A DNA stretch of 15,080 nucleotides from an uncultured bacterium (GCA_934621605.1 CAKTUZ010000040.1:1-15080); one strand, 5' to 3'; positions 6,515 through 14,608 are shown, counted from the stretch's first letter. Numbers and translations are program-made. Notes: generated from the sequence alone by a model not told the origin.

Positions 6515-7807
6515 TTATTTAATTTGTGTCCACTCACTGCTGTTGTAATCGGACGAAACATTGGGATTAAAGTTGCTATCATCGGTATTGATAACTTCGC
6601 CATTACTATTGACCCAACCATGATTGTAGCTATTGGAAGTCGTGACAGTTGAAGAACTGTCATAAGGATTAGTCTGGGAACTTTCACCGCGAATAGCCTC
6701 GCCCCACCCCTGACTTATTCTATCTTGAGAAGCAGAACGCTGTTGATAACTGTCGCCAATCATATCGCTTATATCTTGCTGATTTTGACGTACAGTTTGT
6801 TGCTGCTGTTGGAATTGATTATTTTGCTGAGCCACAGTACCATTGGTGACATTAGCTAAATGCTGCTGCCATTGAGGATTAGGTATTGCACTGGCAATAA
6901 TCTGTTTGCCAAGTTTAATTACAGATTCGGCATTATTTTTGGGATAAATGTAAGAAGTTAAATTGAGTAGCCACTCGGTATGATAAGTAGGCCCATAAGC
7001 GAAACCGACTTCTTGTAAAACAACATCAGCAGTCAGCATAGCCCCCCAAGGCTGATTATTTTTGTTAAAATCGTATTTTATTACTAATTGTTTAGCAAAA
7101 CAATTGCCACCTTGAGATTTAAGCTGAGATGCTAACTGTTGAGCCTCAGAAGAGGCAGGCAACAAATCGGCAGAAACCAATTTAACCGACTTATTAAGGC
7201 GAGCGTATTTCTGAATATCTCCACTAAAAAGTTGTCCATACTTCTTAGGATTGTTTAATAATTCGGAAGTTTGCATACTGCTTTGACGAGGAGCAGCCAC
7301 GCCGGAGCAATAACTTACCCCCACTCCGGAAACTGGATCACTAAATAAAGCCTCATAAATACACAAAGAATAACCGAATTGGCCCCATTTTACTTGGCTA
7401 CTAGCTTGCCAACCGCGCGGCACTTGCAAAGTTACTACCGGCATATTGGCTTGCTGATCGTAAATTTGGTATTGTCCAAAACCACGCGGAGCTAAAGAAG
7501 CTGACTGCGTTCTTTTAGGCGAAGAATGGAGATAATTACCTTTTGCGTAGTTAGATCGCGCTTGTTGCTCCCTAGAGTTATCGAAGCTATCAGAGTTATC
7601 GACAGAACCTTCCTCCTCGTCTTGCTCATAGTCTTCGTAATCATTTTCTTCGCCAGAATCTTCTACGTCGGCAGTAGCAACTTGAGCTTTTTTGCCGTTA
7701 GAATCAACCAAATGTTTGTCAGCTTTATCTCCAGAGGTGCAAGCACAAGTAAAGCTCATAAGCATAAAGGACAAACTTAAAGCCAACAATTTTGCGTTTT
7801 TATTCAT
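6515..7807 (-). CDS. Large putative lipoprotein of unknown function
   Basis: I do not recognise a named family. The N-terminus is a lipoprotein-like signal (residues 1-23, SFTCAC, with C21 or C23 as possible lipidation site; neither is a perfect lipobox). A strongly acidic stretch (about 48-77) precedes a globular middle (about 110-310) that has PRGW and three scattered cysteines. A glutamine-rich segment (about 327-344) follows. The end (about 365-430) holds DPYDSSS-like and GWVNSNGEV motifs and finishes near SSEWTQIK, a layout I have seen in the tails of uncharacterised bacterial cell-surface proteins. Its ribosome binding site AAGGGGGC before ATG 7807 is strong. It sits between the MazG-like gene (39-base gap) and the permease, so it could be an envelope partner of the transporter, but no function can be stated. 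Confidence 0.75.
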   Translation of the reverse strand: MNKNAKLLALSLSFMLMSFTCACTSGDKADKHLVDSNGKKAQVATADVEDSGEENDYEDYEQDEEEGSVDNSDSFDNSREQQARSNYAKGNYLHSSPKRTQSASLAPRGFGQYQIYDQQANMPVVTLQVPRGWQASSQVKWGQFGYSLCIYEALFSDPVSGVGVSYCSGVAAPRQSSMQTSELLNNPKKYGQLFSGDIQKYARLNKSVKLVSADLLPASSEAQQLASQLKSQGGNCFAKQLVIKYDFNKNNQPWGAMLTADVVLQEVGFAYGPTYHTEWLLNLTSYIYPKNNAESVIKLGKQIIASAIPNPQWQQHLANVTNGTVAQQNNQFQQQQQTVRQNQQDISDMIGDSYQQRSASQDRISQGWGEAIRGESSQTNPYDSSSTVTTSNSYNHGWVNSNGEVINTDDSNFNPNVSSDYNSSEWTQIK

Positions 7808-7846
7808 AACCGATGCCCCCTTTTTATAATTGTGAAAAAACCTGAG

Positions 7847-8233
7847 CTACTGTCTTAATTCTGTATACTTAGCCTTCTTTCCCTTAGCTAATGCCACTGG
7901 ATAATGAGCTTCATTTATTTTAGCTTTTTCTTGCATAGCTTGAGCTAAATCTACCCCCAAACAATCAGAAAGCGTCAATAAATAGGACAAAACATCAGCC
8001 ATTTCGTAAGCAAATTCTTTATTGCGTCCACTTTTAACCGCTTCTATAATTTCTGCACTATCTTTAAAACGGCACAATTCCAGTACTTCAGAAGCTTCGA
8101 TAGACATAGCTATAGCTAAGTCTTTGGGATTATGAAACTGTTTCCAATCGCGAGCGTCACGAAAAGCAATTACCTGATCGCGCAGTTGGGCCACAGTGGT
8201 ATTTTGGTCATTACATAATTGACTCTCATTCAT
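7847..8233 (-). CDS. MazG-like nucleotide pyrophosphohydrolase
   Basis: This 128-aa cytoplasmic enzyme should hydrolyse a nucleoside triphosphate to the monophosphate and pyrophosphate. It has the all-alpha MazG fold signature: the acidic pair in EASEVLE (46-52) and ExxD in EMADVL (77-82), which bind magnesium, plus WKQFHNPKDLA (30-40) and NEAHYP (107-112) seen in the RS21-C6/dCTPase-like branch. Length fits single-domain members. ATG 8233 is preferred over the upstream ATG 8275 because GGAGAG lies just ahead of it and its ATG overlaps the TGA of the binding-protein gene (ATGA), implying coupled translation. Exact substrate is unknown. Its place in a transport operon is unusual. Confidence 0.88.
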   Translation of the reverse strand: MNESQLCNDQNTTVAQLRDQVIAFRDARDWKQFHNPKDLAIAMSIEASEVLELCRFKDSAEIIEAVKSGRNKEFAYEMADVLSYLLTLSDCLGVDLAQAMQEKAKINEAHYPVALAKGKKAKYTELRQ

Positions 8234-9525
8234 TTTTTCTCTCCATAGCCGGAAGCTTTTATTATTGTATCCCAATTTTCTGCCGCTTCATTTAACGCCT
8301 CCCAGCTACTCTTATCACCATAAATAGCTGATTCGACGGCTTTATTTAACAGACGTTCCAAATCGCGAGCGTAGGGCAAACTTAAAGAAAAATCGTTGGC
8401 TTTAGGTAATTGTTTTAAAGAAACTTGTACAGCTTTATCTTGTAGAGGATCGCCATTACTTTGGCTGAAAAAGGAATCTTGCGTACTGCGCCAAGTTGAA
8501 GTAAGTAAAGGTACTTCCCTAGCAAACTTTAATTGATTTTGCCAATTGGTTATAAAAAGTGCCAATTTTACAGCTAACTTTTTATGCTGTGAAGATTGCG
8601 GCACCGCCAAGTTCATTAAAGCAGCCGGCACTTTACCCTCTTGAGACCAAGGTAACGGTGCAATATCAGTTTGAGCATAAACTTGCGGCGCATCGGCTTT
8701 TATTTGTAAAAGCAACTGTGGCCCAGCTTCCAATAATGCCAAATTTCCTTGCTTATAACGCTCTAAGGCGCCTTGATAACCGTCCAGCAAAAACTCTTGG
8801 GGTAACAACTGCTTTCTATACAGTTGCACATACCATTCCAACGCCTTGACATAGGGCTTTTCCCTAAATAAAGCTCGTCCTGTGCGCCTATCATAAATAG
8901 GCAAATCGGCCAAACGCCAATCATCCATAATGCGCACTACCGGATAACAACCCCAACTTTGCGCATTATGTTTTTTCACAGCGGCAGCCAGTTCAGCCAC
9001 TTCGGCTCGACTGCGCGGCGCACGCGCACCAGGCCAACCAGCCTCTTGCAAAAGCTGACGGTTAAAAATAAGCACTCGCGCCGAAACATACCAAGGTATA
9101 GCATATATTTGTCCATTTAAAGAAGCCGAATTCCATAGACCAGGATAATATTGCTCGGCTTCCTGAGTGCCCACATATTGAGAAACCGGCGCCAAACTCA
9201 TATTTTGCGCTAAAAACAAAGCATTACCTGTAGTTAAATTAACAACGTCTGGAGGCACACCGCCAGCGATAGAAGCCATCAGCTTTTGCATGATGTTCTG
9301 CTGAGGCAAATCGATCCAATCTATCTTTACCGACGGGTTGGCCTCTTCAAATTCACGGAAAAGCCCCTCCATATAGGCTGTGAATTTAGGCTTAAGCGCG
9401 ATTGTCCACACCTCTAAATGCTGCCGCCCGGGAGCTTCCGGTACTGCACTGTCCCGACAGCCACCGAACAAGCTGACGAACAAAAAGACTACTCCCAGAG
9501 CCAAACCGACAGTATAAGAGCGCAT
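8230..9525 (-). CDS. ABC transporter extracellular solute-binding lipoprotein (sugar type)
   Basis: The 431-aa product captures substrate outside the cytoplasmic membrane and hands it to the permease. A lipoprotein signal ends at LFGGC (C23). The start of the mature domain, LEVWTIALKPKF (37-48), and GGVPPDVVNL (about 88-97) are typical of family 1 binding proteins for oligosaccharides or glycerol-phosphate compounds. AIPWYVSARVLIFNRQLL (about 141-158) is the usual hinge-region motif. It begins three bases after the TPR gene and overlaps the MazG-like gene by four bases. No ideal ribosome binding site precedes ATG 9525, so coupling with the TPR gene is likely. The ligand cannot be told from the sequence. 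Confidence 0.92.
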   Translation of the reverse strand: MRSYTVGLALGVVFLFVSLFGGCRDSAVPEAPGRQHLEVWTIALKPKFTAYMEGLFREFEEANPSVKIDWIDLPQQNIMQKLMASIAGGVPPDVVNLTTGNALFLAQNMSLAPVSQYVGTQEAEQYYPGLWNSASLNGQIYAIPWYVSARVLIFNRQLLQEAGWPGARAPRSRAEVAELAAAVKKHNAQSWGCYPVVRIMDDWRLADLPIYDRRTGRALFREKPYVKALEWYVQLYRKQLLPQEFLLDGYQGALERYKQGNLALLEAGPQLLLQIKADAPQVYAQTDIAPLPWSQEGKVPAALMNLAVPQSSQHKKLAVKLALFITNWQNQLKFAREVPLLTSTWRSTQDSFFSQSNGDPLQDKAVQVSLKQLPKANDFSLSLPYARDLERLLNKAVESAIYGDKSSWEALNEAAENWDTIIKASGYGEKK

Positions 9526-9528
9526 GGC

Positions 9529-10701
9529 TTAAAAAACTTTAGCTCCAGGTTTGGCTCCGCCGTCGTTCTTTTTGGATTCAGCCTCGCCAACCGCGCTTTT
9601 TGGCAGCTCAGCTTCAGAAGATTTTCCTGCCTGAGTAGCAGTTGAAGCGTCGGCAGGCTGAGCGTTATTAAGCTGAGCACCCTCGGGCGCGGCTGTCTGT
9701 CCCTGTTCGGCGGCTGCAGCCTTGGCTTTGGCTTCAGCTTCGGCCTTTTCACGTTCGGCCTTCTCCCGGGCGGCAATCTTATCTAAAGCTTGCTCGGCTT
9801 CCTTAATGTTTTTATCCATTTTGGTTACTTTAAGGAACATTTCTTTAGCTTCTTTATCTTGGCCGAGCTCAACCAAACATTTGCCGCGCAGCAGATAAGC
9901 CTCGGTCAATTCGCCATTTTCTTTATAAGCACGGGCTGCCGCCTTTTCGGCCGCTTCATAGCGCTTGTTGACATACATTTGATAAGCCAAAGCCAAGGAA
10001 GATAAATCAGTGCGTTCCATCTGGGCGCGTACTTTGTCTAAGTTGCCTGCGCCGTTCACCTTGTGGCCCATTTCATATTGCAAAATACCCAAACCCAAGC
10101 GGTAATTAGGATTGTCAGGATTGTGGCGCACTGCGTCATTAAGGAAAGAAGAAGCTCGCACACGGTCGCCCTTTAAGCGATAAAGCATACCTAAATTGTA
10201 ATGGGCTTTGGCCATTTCTGGGCGCAGGCGGATAGCTTCAAGCCATTCCGATTCAGCTTTAACCAAGTCGCCCTTTATCCAATAAAGCACACCCGACATA
10301 TAACGAGACTCAGGCCCGCCACCCGGAGCTTTACTAAGTTCACCAATAGCGGTTTTGGCATTATCCAATTGGTTAAGTTGGACATAACATTGACTGAGCA
10401 ACCCCCACCCATTTACAAACTCGGGACGCAAGCCAGTAAGCCGTTTCAGAAGAGGAACCGCCTTATCATACTCTTCCAAAGACATATGGCAAATCGCTTT
10501 CATATAGAGAGCATCAGCATAGCCCGGATCTACTTTGAGAGCTCGCTCCAAAAAAGGCAAAGCCTCTTTCCAATGTTTACCGGAAGCGTAAGTCCTGGCT
10601 TGTTGATATTCTTGCAAAGCGCCGACGTGCTGGGCAAAACCCACGGCATAGCAACTTAATAATAAGCATAAAGTTAAGAAGTAAGTGTAAAATCGTTTCA
10701 T
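9529..10701 (-). CDS. Secreted tetratricopeptide-repeat protein
   Basis: The 390-aa protein begins with a signal peptide (1-23, ending VGFA). A cysteine at 17 in LLSC gives an alternative weak lipobox. Residues about 29-305 are a run of roughly seven to eight TPR units, with motifs such as ALPFLERALKVDPGYADALY and AKAHYNLGMLYRLKGD, which form a protein-binding superhelix. The tail (about 308-390) is a Lys/Glu/Ala-rich helical stretch that turns into a disordered Ala/Gln/Pro segment. The role is probably scaffolding in the cell envelope, with an unknown partner. AAGGGG lies eight bases ahead of ATG 10701. It leads the run of transporter genes. No terminator separates it from rny 100 bases upstream, so shared transcription is possible. 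Confidence 0.88.
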   Translation of the reverse strand: MKRFYTYFLTLCLLLSCYAVGFAQHVGALQEYQQARTYASGKHWKEALPFLERALKVDPGYADALYMKAICHMSLEEYDKAVPLLKRLTGLRPEFVNGWGLLSQCYVQLNQLDNAKTAIGELSKAPGGGPESRYMSGVLYWIKGDLVKAESEWLEAIRLRPEMAKAHYNLGMLYRLKGDRVRASSFLNDAVRHNPDNPNYRLGLGILQYEMGHKVNGAGNLDKVRAQMERTDLSSLALAYQMYVNKRYEAAEKAAARAYKENGELTEAYLLRGKCLVELGQDKEAKEMFLKVTKMDKNIKEAEQALDKIAAREKAEREKAEAEAKAKAAAAEQGQTAAPEGAQLNNAQPADASTATQAGKSSEAELPKSAVGEAESKKNDGGAKPGAKVF

Positions 10702-10801
10702 ATTTAAAACCCCTTGGCTCCTTGCTTAGGTTTTGCCTCTAAAACTCAACACAGACTTTACTAGACCTTAGCCAGGCACTGCTCTAAACGCCAAAGCAAT
10801 T

Positions 10802-12394
10802 TTAAGGCACTTTAGCTTGGTGGCGGCTTTCACGCACCACTGTTACTAATACCATACCGGGTGATTTAATTTCTTCGTCTATGCGAGCAGCAATTTTATT
10901 GGCTAACTGAGCCGCTTCCAAATCATCGACTACACTAGGATTGACAAAAACGCGCACTTCACGGCCAGCTTGCACAGCATAAACTTGATCGACGCCTTCA
11001 AAACTGTGACCAATCTTCTCAATATTTTCCAGGCGCTTAATATAATCTTCCACATTTTCGCGTCTGGCTCCGGGACGAGCGGCCGAAATAGCGTCGGCAG
11101 CTTGTACCAACATAGCCTCAACAGTTTTTTGCTCCACATCTTCATGGTGAGCTTCTACACAATGGACAACCTGAGAACTTTCGCCATATTTCTCACAATA
11201 ACGGCCACCTACAATAGCGTGAGGCCCTTCCATGGTGCCGGTCACAGATTTACCGATATCGTGCAGCAGACCAGCTCTGGCAGCCACTTGCACATCTGCT
11301 CCTAATTCGGCAGCCATTTGTGCAGCTAAAAAGCTCACCTCTAAGGAGTGCTTAAGCATATTCTGACCGTAAGAAGTGCGAAAACTCAAACGCCCCAACA
11401 TACGTACAAGCTCTGGATCGAGACCGATAACGCCTGCTTCCAAGGCAGCTTTGTCACCGGCATTAGTAATCATTTCGTCAAGCTCACTTTTAGAGGCCGC
11501 CACCACTTCTTCAATTTTGGTAGGACGAATACGACCATCAGCGATCAACTTTTCTACAGCACGGCGAGAAAGCTCACGTCTGACAGGATCGAAACAAGAA
11601 AGTAATACAGTTTCGGGAGTATCATCTACAATAAGATCGACGCCGGTAAGATTTTCTATTAAACGTATATTGCGCCCTTCGCGACCGATAATACGCCCTT
11701 TCATCTCTTCCGAAGGCAAATTTACTACATTGATAGTGGACTCAACTACTTGTTCTGAGGCATACTTCTGGATGGCCAAAGTGATAATACGCCTAGCTTT
11801 ACGAGCCGCATCTTCTTTAGCGATAATTTCGGCCTGACGCACACGACGAGCTAAAGCTAAACGATTCTCATTTTCAACCTTCTCAAAAAGAGCCGCTTTG
11901 GCTTCTTCGCCAGTCATACCGGCTTGACGTTCCAAAGACTCTTGCAAAGCAGTTTCACTTTTAGCCAGCGCTTGACTGCGACCGTTTAATTCCGTTTCCA
12001 AAGATGATAAGCGCTCCTCTTTGGAATCTAAGTGGCCCTGCTGATTGGCTAACATACGCTCACGCTCGATAAGCTGACGTTCTTTCGATTCCAAACTATT
12101 CTCACGCTTATCAAGTTCTTCTTTAACTCTCTGTTGAGCCAGACGATTCTCGTCCGCCTCGCGCTTAGCTTCGGTACGCATCTTTTCAATCGCCTCCGAA
12201 GCCTCCTGAATTCGCTCTTTTTTGACAGAATCGGCATAATGCTCCGCCTCTGCCCTAATATCATCAGCCGCTAACTTTGCCGCTTGCTGCCTGCGGATCT
12301 CTATTCTAACTCCAATTGCCCATCCAACAGCCAAAAACAGTAAACTAGCCACAATAACCATTAGTTGATCTAAAACGGTTAACATAGCCGGCAT
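10802..12394 (-). CDS. rny: Ribonuclease Y
   Basis: RNase Y is a membrane-anchored endoribonuclease that starts mRNA decay in many Firmicutes. The 530-aa product has an N-terminal transmembrane helix (about 8-29), a long charged coiled coil (about 38-200), a KH RNA-binding domain with GREG (237-240), and an HD domain with LLHDIGK (376-382), HH (416-417) and D434 for metal binding. Length matches the family (about 520). ATG 12394 is chosen over the upstream ATG 12466 because AAGGAAG (12406-12412) precedes it and the extra residues do not resemble RNase Y. It follows recX after two terminators, so it probably has its own promoter. The order recA-recX-rny is familiar in Firmicutes. Confidence 0.97.
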   Translation of the reverse strand: MPAMLTVLDQLMVIVASLLFLAVGWAIGVRIEIRRQQAAKLAADDIRAEAEHYADSVKKERIQEASEAIEKMRTEAKREADENRLAQQRVKEELDKRENSLESKERQLIERERMLANQQGHLDSKEERLSSLETELNGRSQALAKSETALQESLERQAGMTGEEAKAALFEKVENENRLALARRVRQAEIIAKEDAARKARRIITLAIQKYASEQVVESTINVVNLPSEEMKGRIIGREGRNIRLIENLTGVDLIVDDTPETVLLSCFDPVRRELSRRAVEKLIADGRIRPTKIEEVVAASKSELDEMITNAGDKAALEAGVIGLDPELVRMLGRLSFRTSYGQNMLKHSLEVSFLAAQMAAELGADVQVAARAGLLHDIGKSVTGTMEGPHAIVGGRYCEKYGESSQVVHCVEAHHEDVEQKTVEAMLVQAADAISAARPGARRENVEDYIKRLENIEKIGHSFEGVDQVYAVQAGREVRVFVNPSVVDDLEAAQLANKIAARIDEEIKSPGMVLVTVVRESRHQAKVP

Positions 12395-12498
12395 AATAAA
12401 CAAAACTTCCTTCTTTATGATTGTCCGCCAAATTGACAGTGTCGATCGAAAACACGTTCCGAACAATCTGATAAAACTAGTGACCTATTTATACATAA

Positions 12499-12518
12499 CA
12501 AAAACGCCTCCAAGGCGT
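12499..12518 (-). terminator. Second terminator between recX and rny
   Basis: On the minus strand ACGCCT and AGGCGT (six pairs, three-base loop) are followed by a run of T. It lies about 25 bases beyond the first terminator and about 105 bases ahead of rny. Confidence 0.65.
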
Positions 12519-12542
12519 CCCTCGAGCAGATATTCTTCAGCA

Positions 12543-12592
12543 AGAAAAAAAACAAGAGGTCGGCCCTCCCCTACTTCCAAGAGCCGACTTCT
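12543..12592 (-). terminator. Intrinsic terminator after recX
   Basis: On the minus strand AGAAGTCGGC pairs with GCCGACCTCT (one A-C mismatch) around an 18-base loop, then a run of eight T follows after a short gap. It begins 24 bases after the recX stop and should end the recA-recX transcript. Confidence 0.75.
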
Positions 12593-12616
12593 CAGTATCT
12601 GAAGTATTTAAAGCTT

Positions 12617-13090
12617 CTACTCCTCTGAGGGTTCTGGCTTAGAAGCCTGAGCAGCAGCCTTCAAGACTATCTCGGTAGGAAAACCGCGAGAAGCCAAAAA
12701 GCGACAGATGGCAACATAACTACGGCCACTGGCTGCTTTCTTGGTGGCCAGTTCCAAAGCCGAAGTCAATTCGCTCTCTCCATCTTCCTGGACGACAGCA
12801 CAAGCCCGACGGGCTGTCTCCATTTCTACACCGCGACGAAGCAACTCGCCATAGATACGCCTGCTGCCCCATCCCCCCAAAGCCTTAATCCTGACGAAAC
12901 GCTCTGCATAACGTTCATCATCAAGATATTTCCATTCTAAACAGCGTTTTACAATGAACTGAGCCACCTCAAGCGGACAACCTCGCGAGACCAACTTCTG
13001 TTTAAGCTCTTGGCAAGAGTGATCCCGCAGAGAGAGCATATGCAAAGCCCGCTCAAGGAAGGCGCGTTCATCAGCCTCGGAAAGACTCAC
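12617..13090 (-). CDS. recX: RecX, modulator of RecA
   Basis: RecX binds the RecA filament and tunes strand exchange and recombination. The 157-aa product is all-helical with three RecX repeats; typical motifs are ALHMLSLRDHS (residues 15-25), LDDERYAERFVR (56-67) and GSRRIYGELLRRGV (75-88). It lies two bases after the recA stop. The start is GTG at 13090. Its nearest purine-rich site (GAGG in recA) is 13 bases away, so translation probably depends on coupling with recA. Downstream in-frame starts would cut into the first repeat, which supports the GTG. Confidence 0.93.
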   Translation of the reverse strand: MSLSEADERAFLERALHMLSLRDHSCQELKQKLVSRGCPLEVAQFIVKRCLEWKYLDDERYAERFVRIKALGGWGSRRIYGELLRRGVEMETARRACAVVQEDGESELTSALELATKKAASGRSYVAICRFLASRGFPTEIVLKAAAQASKPEPSEE

Positions 13091-13092
13091 GC

Positions 13093-14124
13093 CTAAGCTT
13101 TATCCTCACTAGCCTGAACTTCTTCTTCAGCAGGAGTGCGGTCGGCTAAAATCTTTTCCCGAATTTTGTCATCAATTTCATCAGCCAATTCAGGATTCTG
13201 CTCTAAGTAGGATCGAGCATTATCACGCCCCTGACCTAAGCGAATATCGCCGAAAGAATAATAAGCACCAGCTTTCTGAATGATACCTTTTTCCGTACCG
13301 ACATCGATTAAACTGCCTTCGCGAGAGATACCGCGACCGAACAAAATGTCGAACTCAGCAGTTTTGAAAGGCGGAGCCAACTTATTTTTAACAATTTTCA
13401 CCTTGACCCGATGTCCGACATTATCCGAACCAGATTTTATAGCGTCACCCTTGCGAACATCCATACGCACAGAAGCGTAGAATTTCATGGCCCGACCGCC
13501 GGGAGTTGTCTCCGGATTGCCAAACATAACCCCAATTTTTTCGCGGATCTGGTTAATAAAAACAACAGCTGTGCGCGATTTAGAAATAACTGCCGTCAAC
13601 TTACGTAAAGCCTGAGACATAAGGCGAGCTTGCAATCCCATATGGGAATCGCCCATATCACCTTCGATTTCAGCCTTGGGAACCATAGCGGCAATAGAAT
13701 CTACTACCACTACATCAACAGCATTGGAACGAACCAACATTTCGACTATTTCCAAACCTTGCTCGCCAGTATCAGGTTGAGAGACATAGAGCTCGTCAGT
13801 ATTGACACCCAGATTGTGAGCATAAACCGGATCCAAAGCGTGTTCAACGTCGATAAAGGCTGCCACACCGCCACTACGCTGAGCCTCGGCAATAATTTGC
13901 AAAGCTAATGTGGTTTTACCTGAAGATTCCGGACCATAAATCTCGCAAACACGACCGCGAGGTACGCCACCTATACCTAAAGCTAAGTCTAAAGACATAG
14001 CTCCAGTAGAAATAACCGGCACTTCGAAACGGCTGCCAGCTTCGCCCAATTTCATAATTGAACCTTTGCCGAAAGCCTTTTCGATCTGACCCACAGCAGC
14101 ATCTAAAGCTTTTAATTTATCCAT
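13093..14124 (-). CDS. recA: Recombinase RecA
   Basis: RecA coats single-stranded DNA, drives homologous strand exchange and triggers LexA self-cleavage. The 343-aa product starts MDKLKALDAAVGQIEKAFGK. Walker A GPESSGKT lies at 64-71 (K70), followed by IDVEHALDP (91-99), the DNA-binding loops around GDMGDSHMGLQARLMSQALR, and QIREKIGVMFGNPE. The acidic C-terminus (EEEVQASEDKA) is typical. ATG 14124 is chosen over ATG 14193 because GGAGGGG precedes it by seven bases and the extra residues do not resemble RecA. No GAAC-N4-GTTC LexA box is visible upstream, and no strong promoter can be assigned. It may be cotranscribed with the 126-aa gene 97 bases ahead. Confidence 0.99.
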   Translation of the reverse strand: MDKLKALDAAVGQIEKAFGKGSIMKLGEAGSRFEVPVISTGAMSLDLALGIGGVPRGRVCEIYGPESSGKTTLALQIIAEAQRSGGVAAFIDVEHALDPVYAHNLGVNTDELYVSQPDTGEQGLEIVEMLVRSNAVDVVVVDSIAAMVPKAEIEGDMGDSHMGLQARLMSQALRKLTAVISKSRTAVVFINQIREKIGVMFGNPETTPGGRAMKFYASVRMDVRKGDAIKSGSDNVGHRVKVKIVKNKLAPPFKTAEFDILFGRGISREGSLIDVGTEKGIIQKAGAYYSFGDIRLGQGRDNARSYLEQNPELADEIDDKIREKILADRTPAEEEVQASEDKA

Positions 14125-14175
14125 ATAAAGACCCCTCCATGTGTGCTTTTTGGTAATCCCCCCTATTTTTAATGA

Positions 14176-14190
14176 CTCCGATAAACGGAG
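14176..14190. promoter_or_regulatory. Short inverted repeat between the 126-aa gene and recA
   Basis: CTCCG-ATAAA-CGGAG is a perfect 5-5-5 inverted repeat in the 97-base gap before recA. It has no T-run after it on either strand, so it does not look like a terminator. It could be a protein site or an RNA hairpin in the recA leader; the role is unknown. Confidence 0.35.
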
Positions 14191-14221
14191 CAATTAAATA
14201 ACCAGAGAGAAGTCCTATCTG

Positions 14222-14602
14222 CTAAAAGCGCTCTTTGTAAACAAGCATAATTTCAGCCAAATCTTCAGCTATCTCGTTAAGAACGATACTGTTCATACGA
14301 GGATTAACCATGATAGGATCGCTGTCAGCTTGCTCACGTTCTAAGAAAATCGGAGCTCCGTTAGGCAAATTATCATATTTCTCCTGACAATTTAAGATAC
14401 CGACGGCCAATTTATAAACCAAGCAATAATCGACATAAGGATTCTGAGGGAAATCGCGCCCCCAAGCATCTATTACCTGAGCAGTAAGCTCACGCACAGT
14501 GATAGGAGCTTCCTGCTTTTTAAGGATGTGACGTATTACTGCAATAACTGGCGTATGCTCGGTTATCTGTCTGAGTCCGCTCGATAAAGTCACTTTAAAC
14601 AT
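14222..14602 (-). CDS. Uncharacterised 126-aa protein upstream of recA
   Basis: I do not recognise this family. The protein is cytoplasmic and has no signal or membrane segment. The first half (about 13-75) is predicted to be helical, and TPVIAVIRHILKKQEAPITV followed by RELTAQVIDAW has the look of a winged-helix-type motif similar to HARE-HTH or RNA polymerase delta. The second half ends in a charged helix (LNEIAEDLAEIMLVYKERF). ATG 14602 lies only one base after GGAGG, closer than usual. GTG 14593 is spaced ten bases from it and could be the true start. It may share a transcript with recA. An upstream palindrome (14609-14623) suggests regulation. Function unknown. Confidence 0.7.
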   Translation of the reverse strand: MFKVTLSSGLRQITEHTPVIAVIRHILKKQEAPITVRELTAQVIDAWGRDFPQNPYVDYCLVYKLAVGILNCQEKYDNLPNGAPIFLEREQADSDPIMVNPRMNSIVLNEIAEDLAEIMLVYKERF

Positions 14603-14608
14603 TCCTCC

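Noticed and set aside
9489..9776. Proline/arginine-rich frame on the minus strand
   Set aside because: It overlaps the TPR gene tail in another frame; its composition merely reflects the Ala/Glu/Lys-rich coding repeat.
10201..10659. Open frame of 152 codons on the + strand
   Set aside because: It is antisense to the TPR gene, whose repeats are unmistakable, and shows no domain or start signal of its own.
11376..11837. Open frame of 153 codons on the + strand
   Set aside because: It lies fully antisense to the coiled-coil, KH and early HD parts of RNase Y, has serine/arginine-rich sequence typical of a shadow frame, and lacks a convincing ribosome binding site.
12417..12445. Possible rny promoter on the minus strand (TCGACA, 17 bases, AATCAT)
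   Set aside because: The predicted start of transcription would fall within the rny ribosome binding site, and the -10 match is weak.
12455..12463. GTTCCGAAC near rny as a LexA-type site
   Set aside because: The half-sites are in the reverse order and spacing compared with GAAC-N4-GTTC, so it does not fit the motif.
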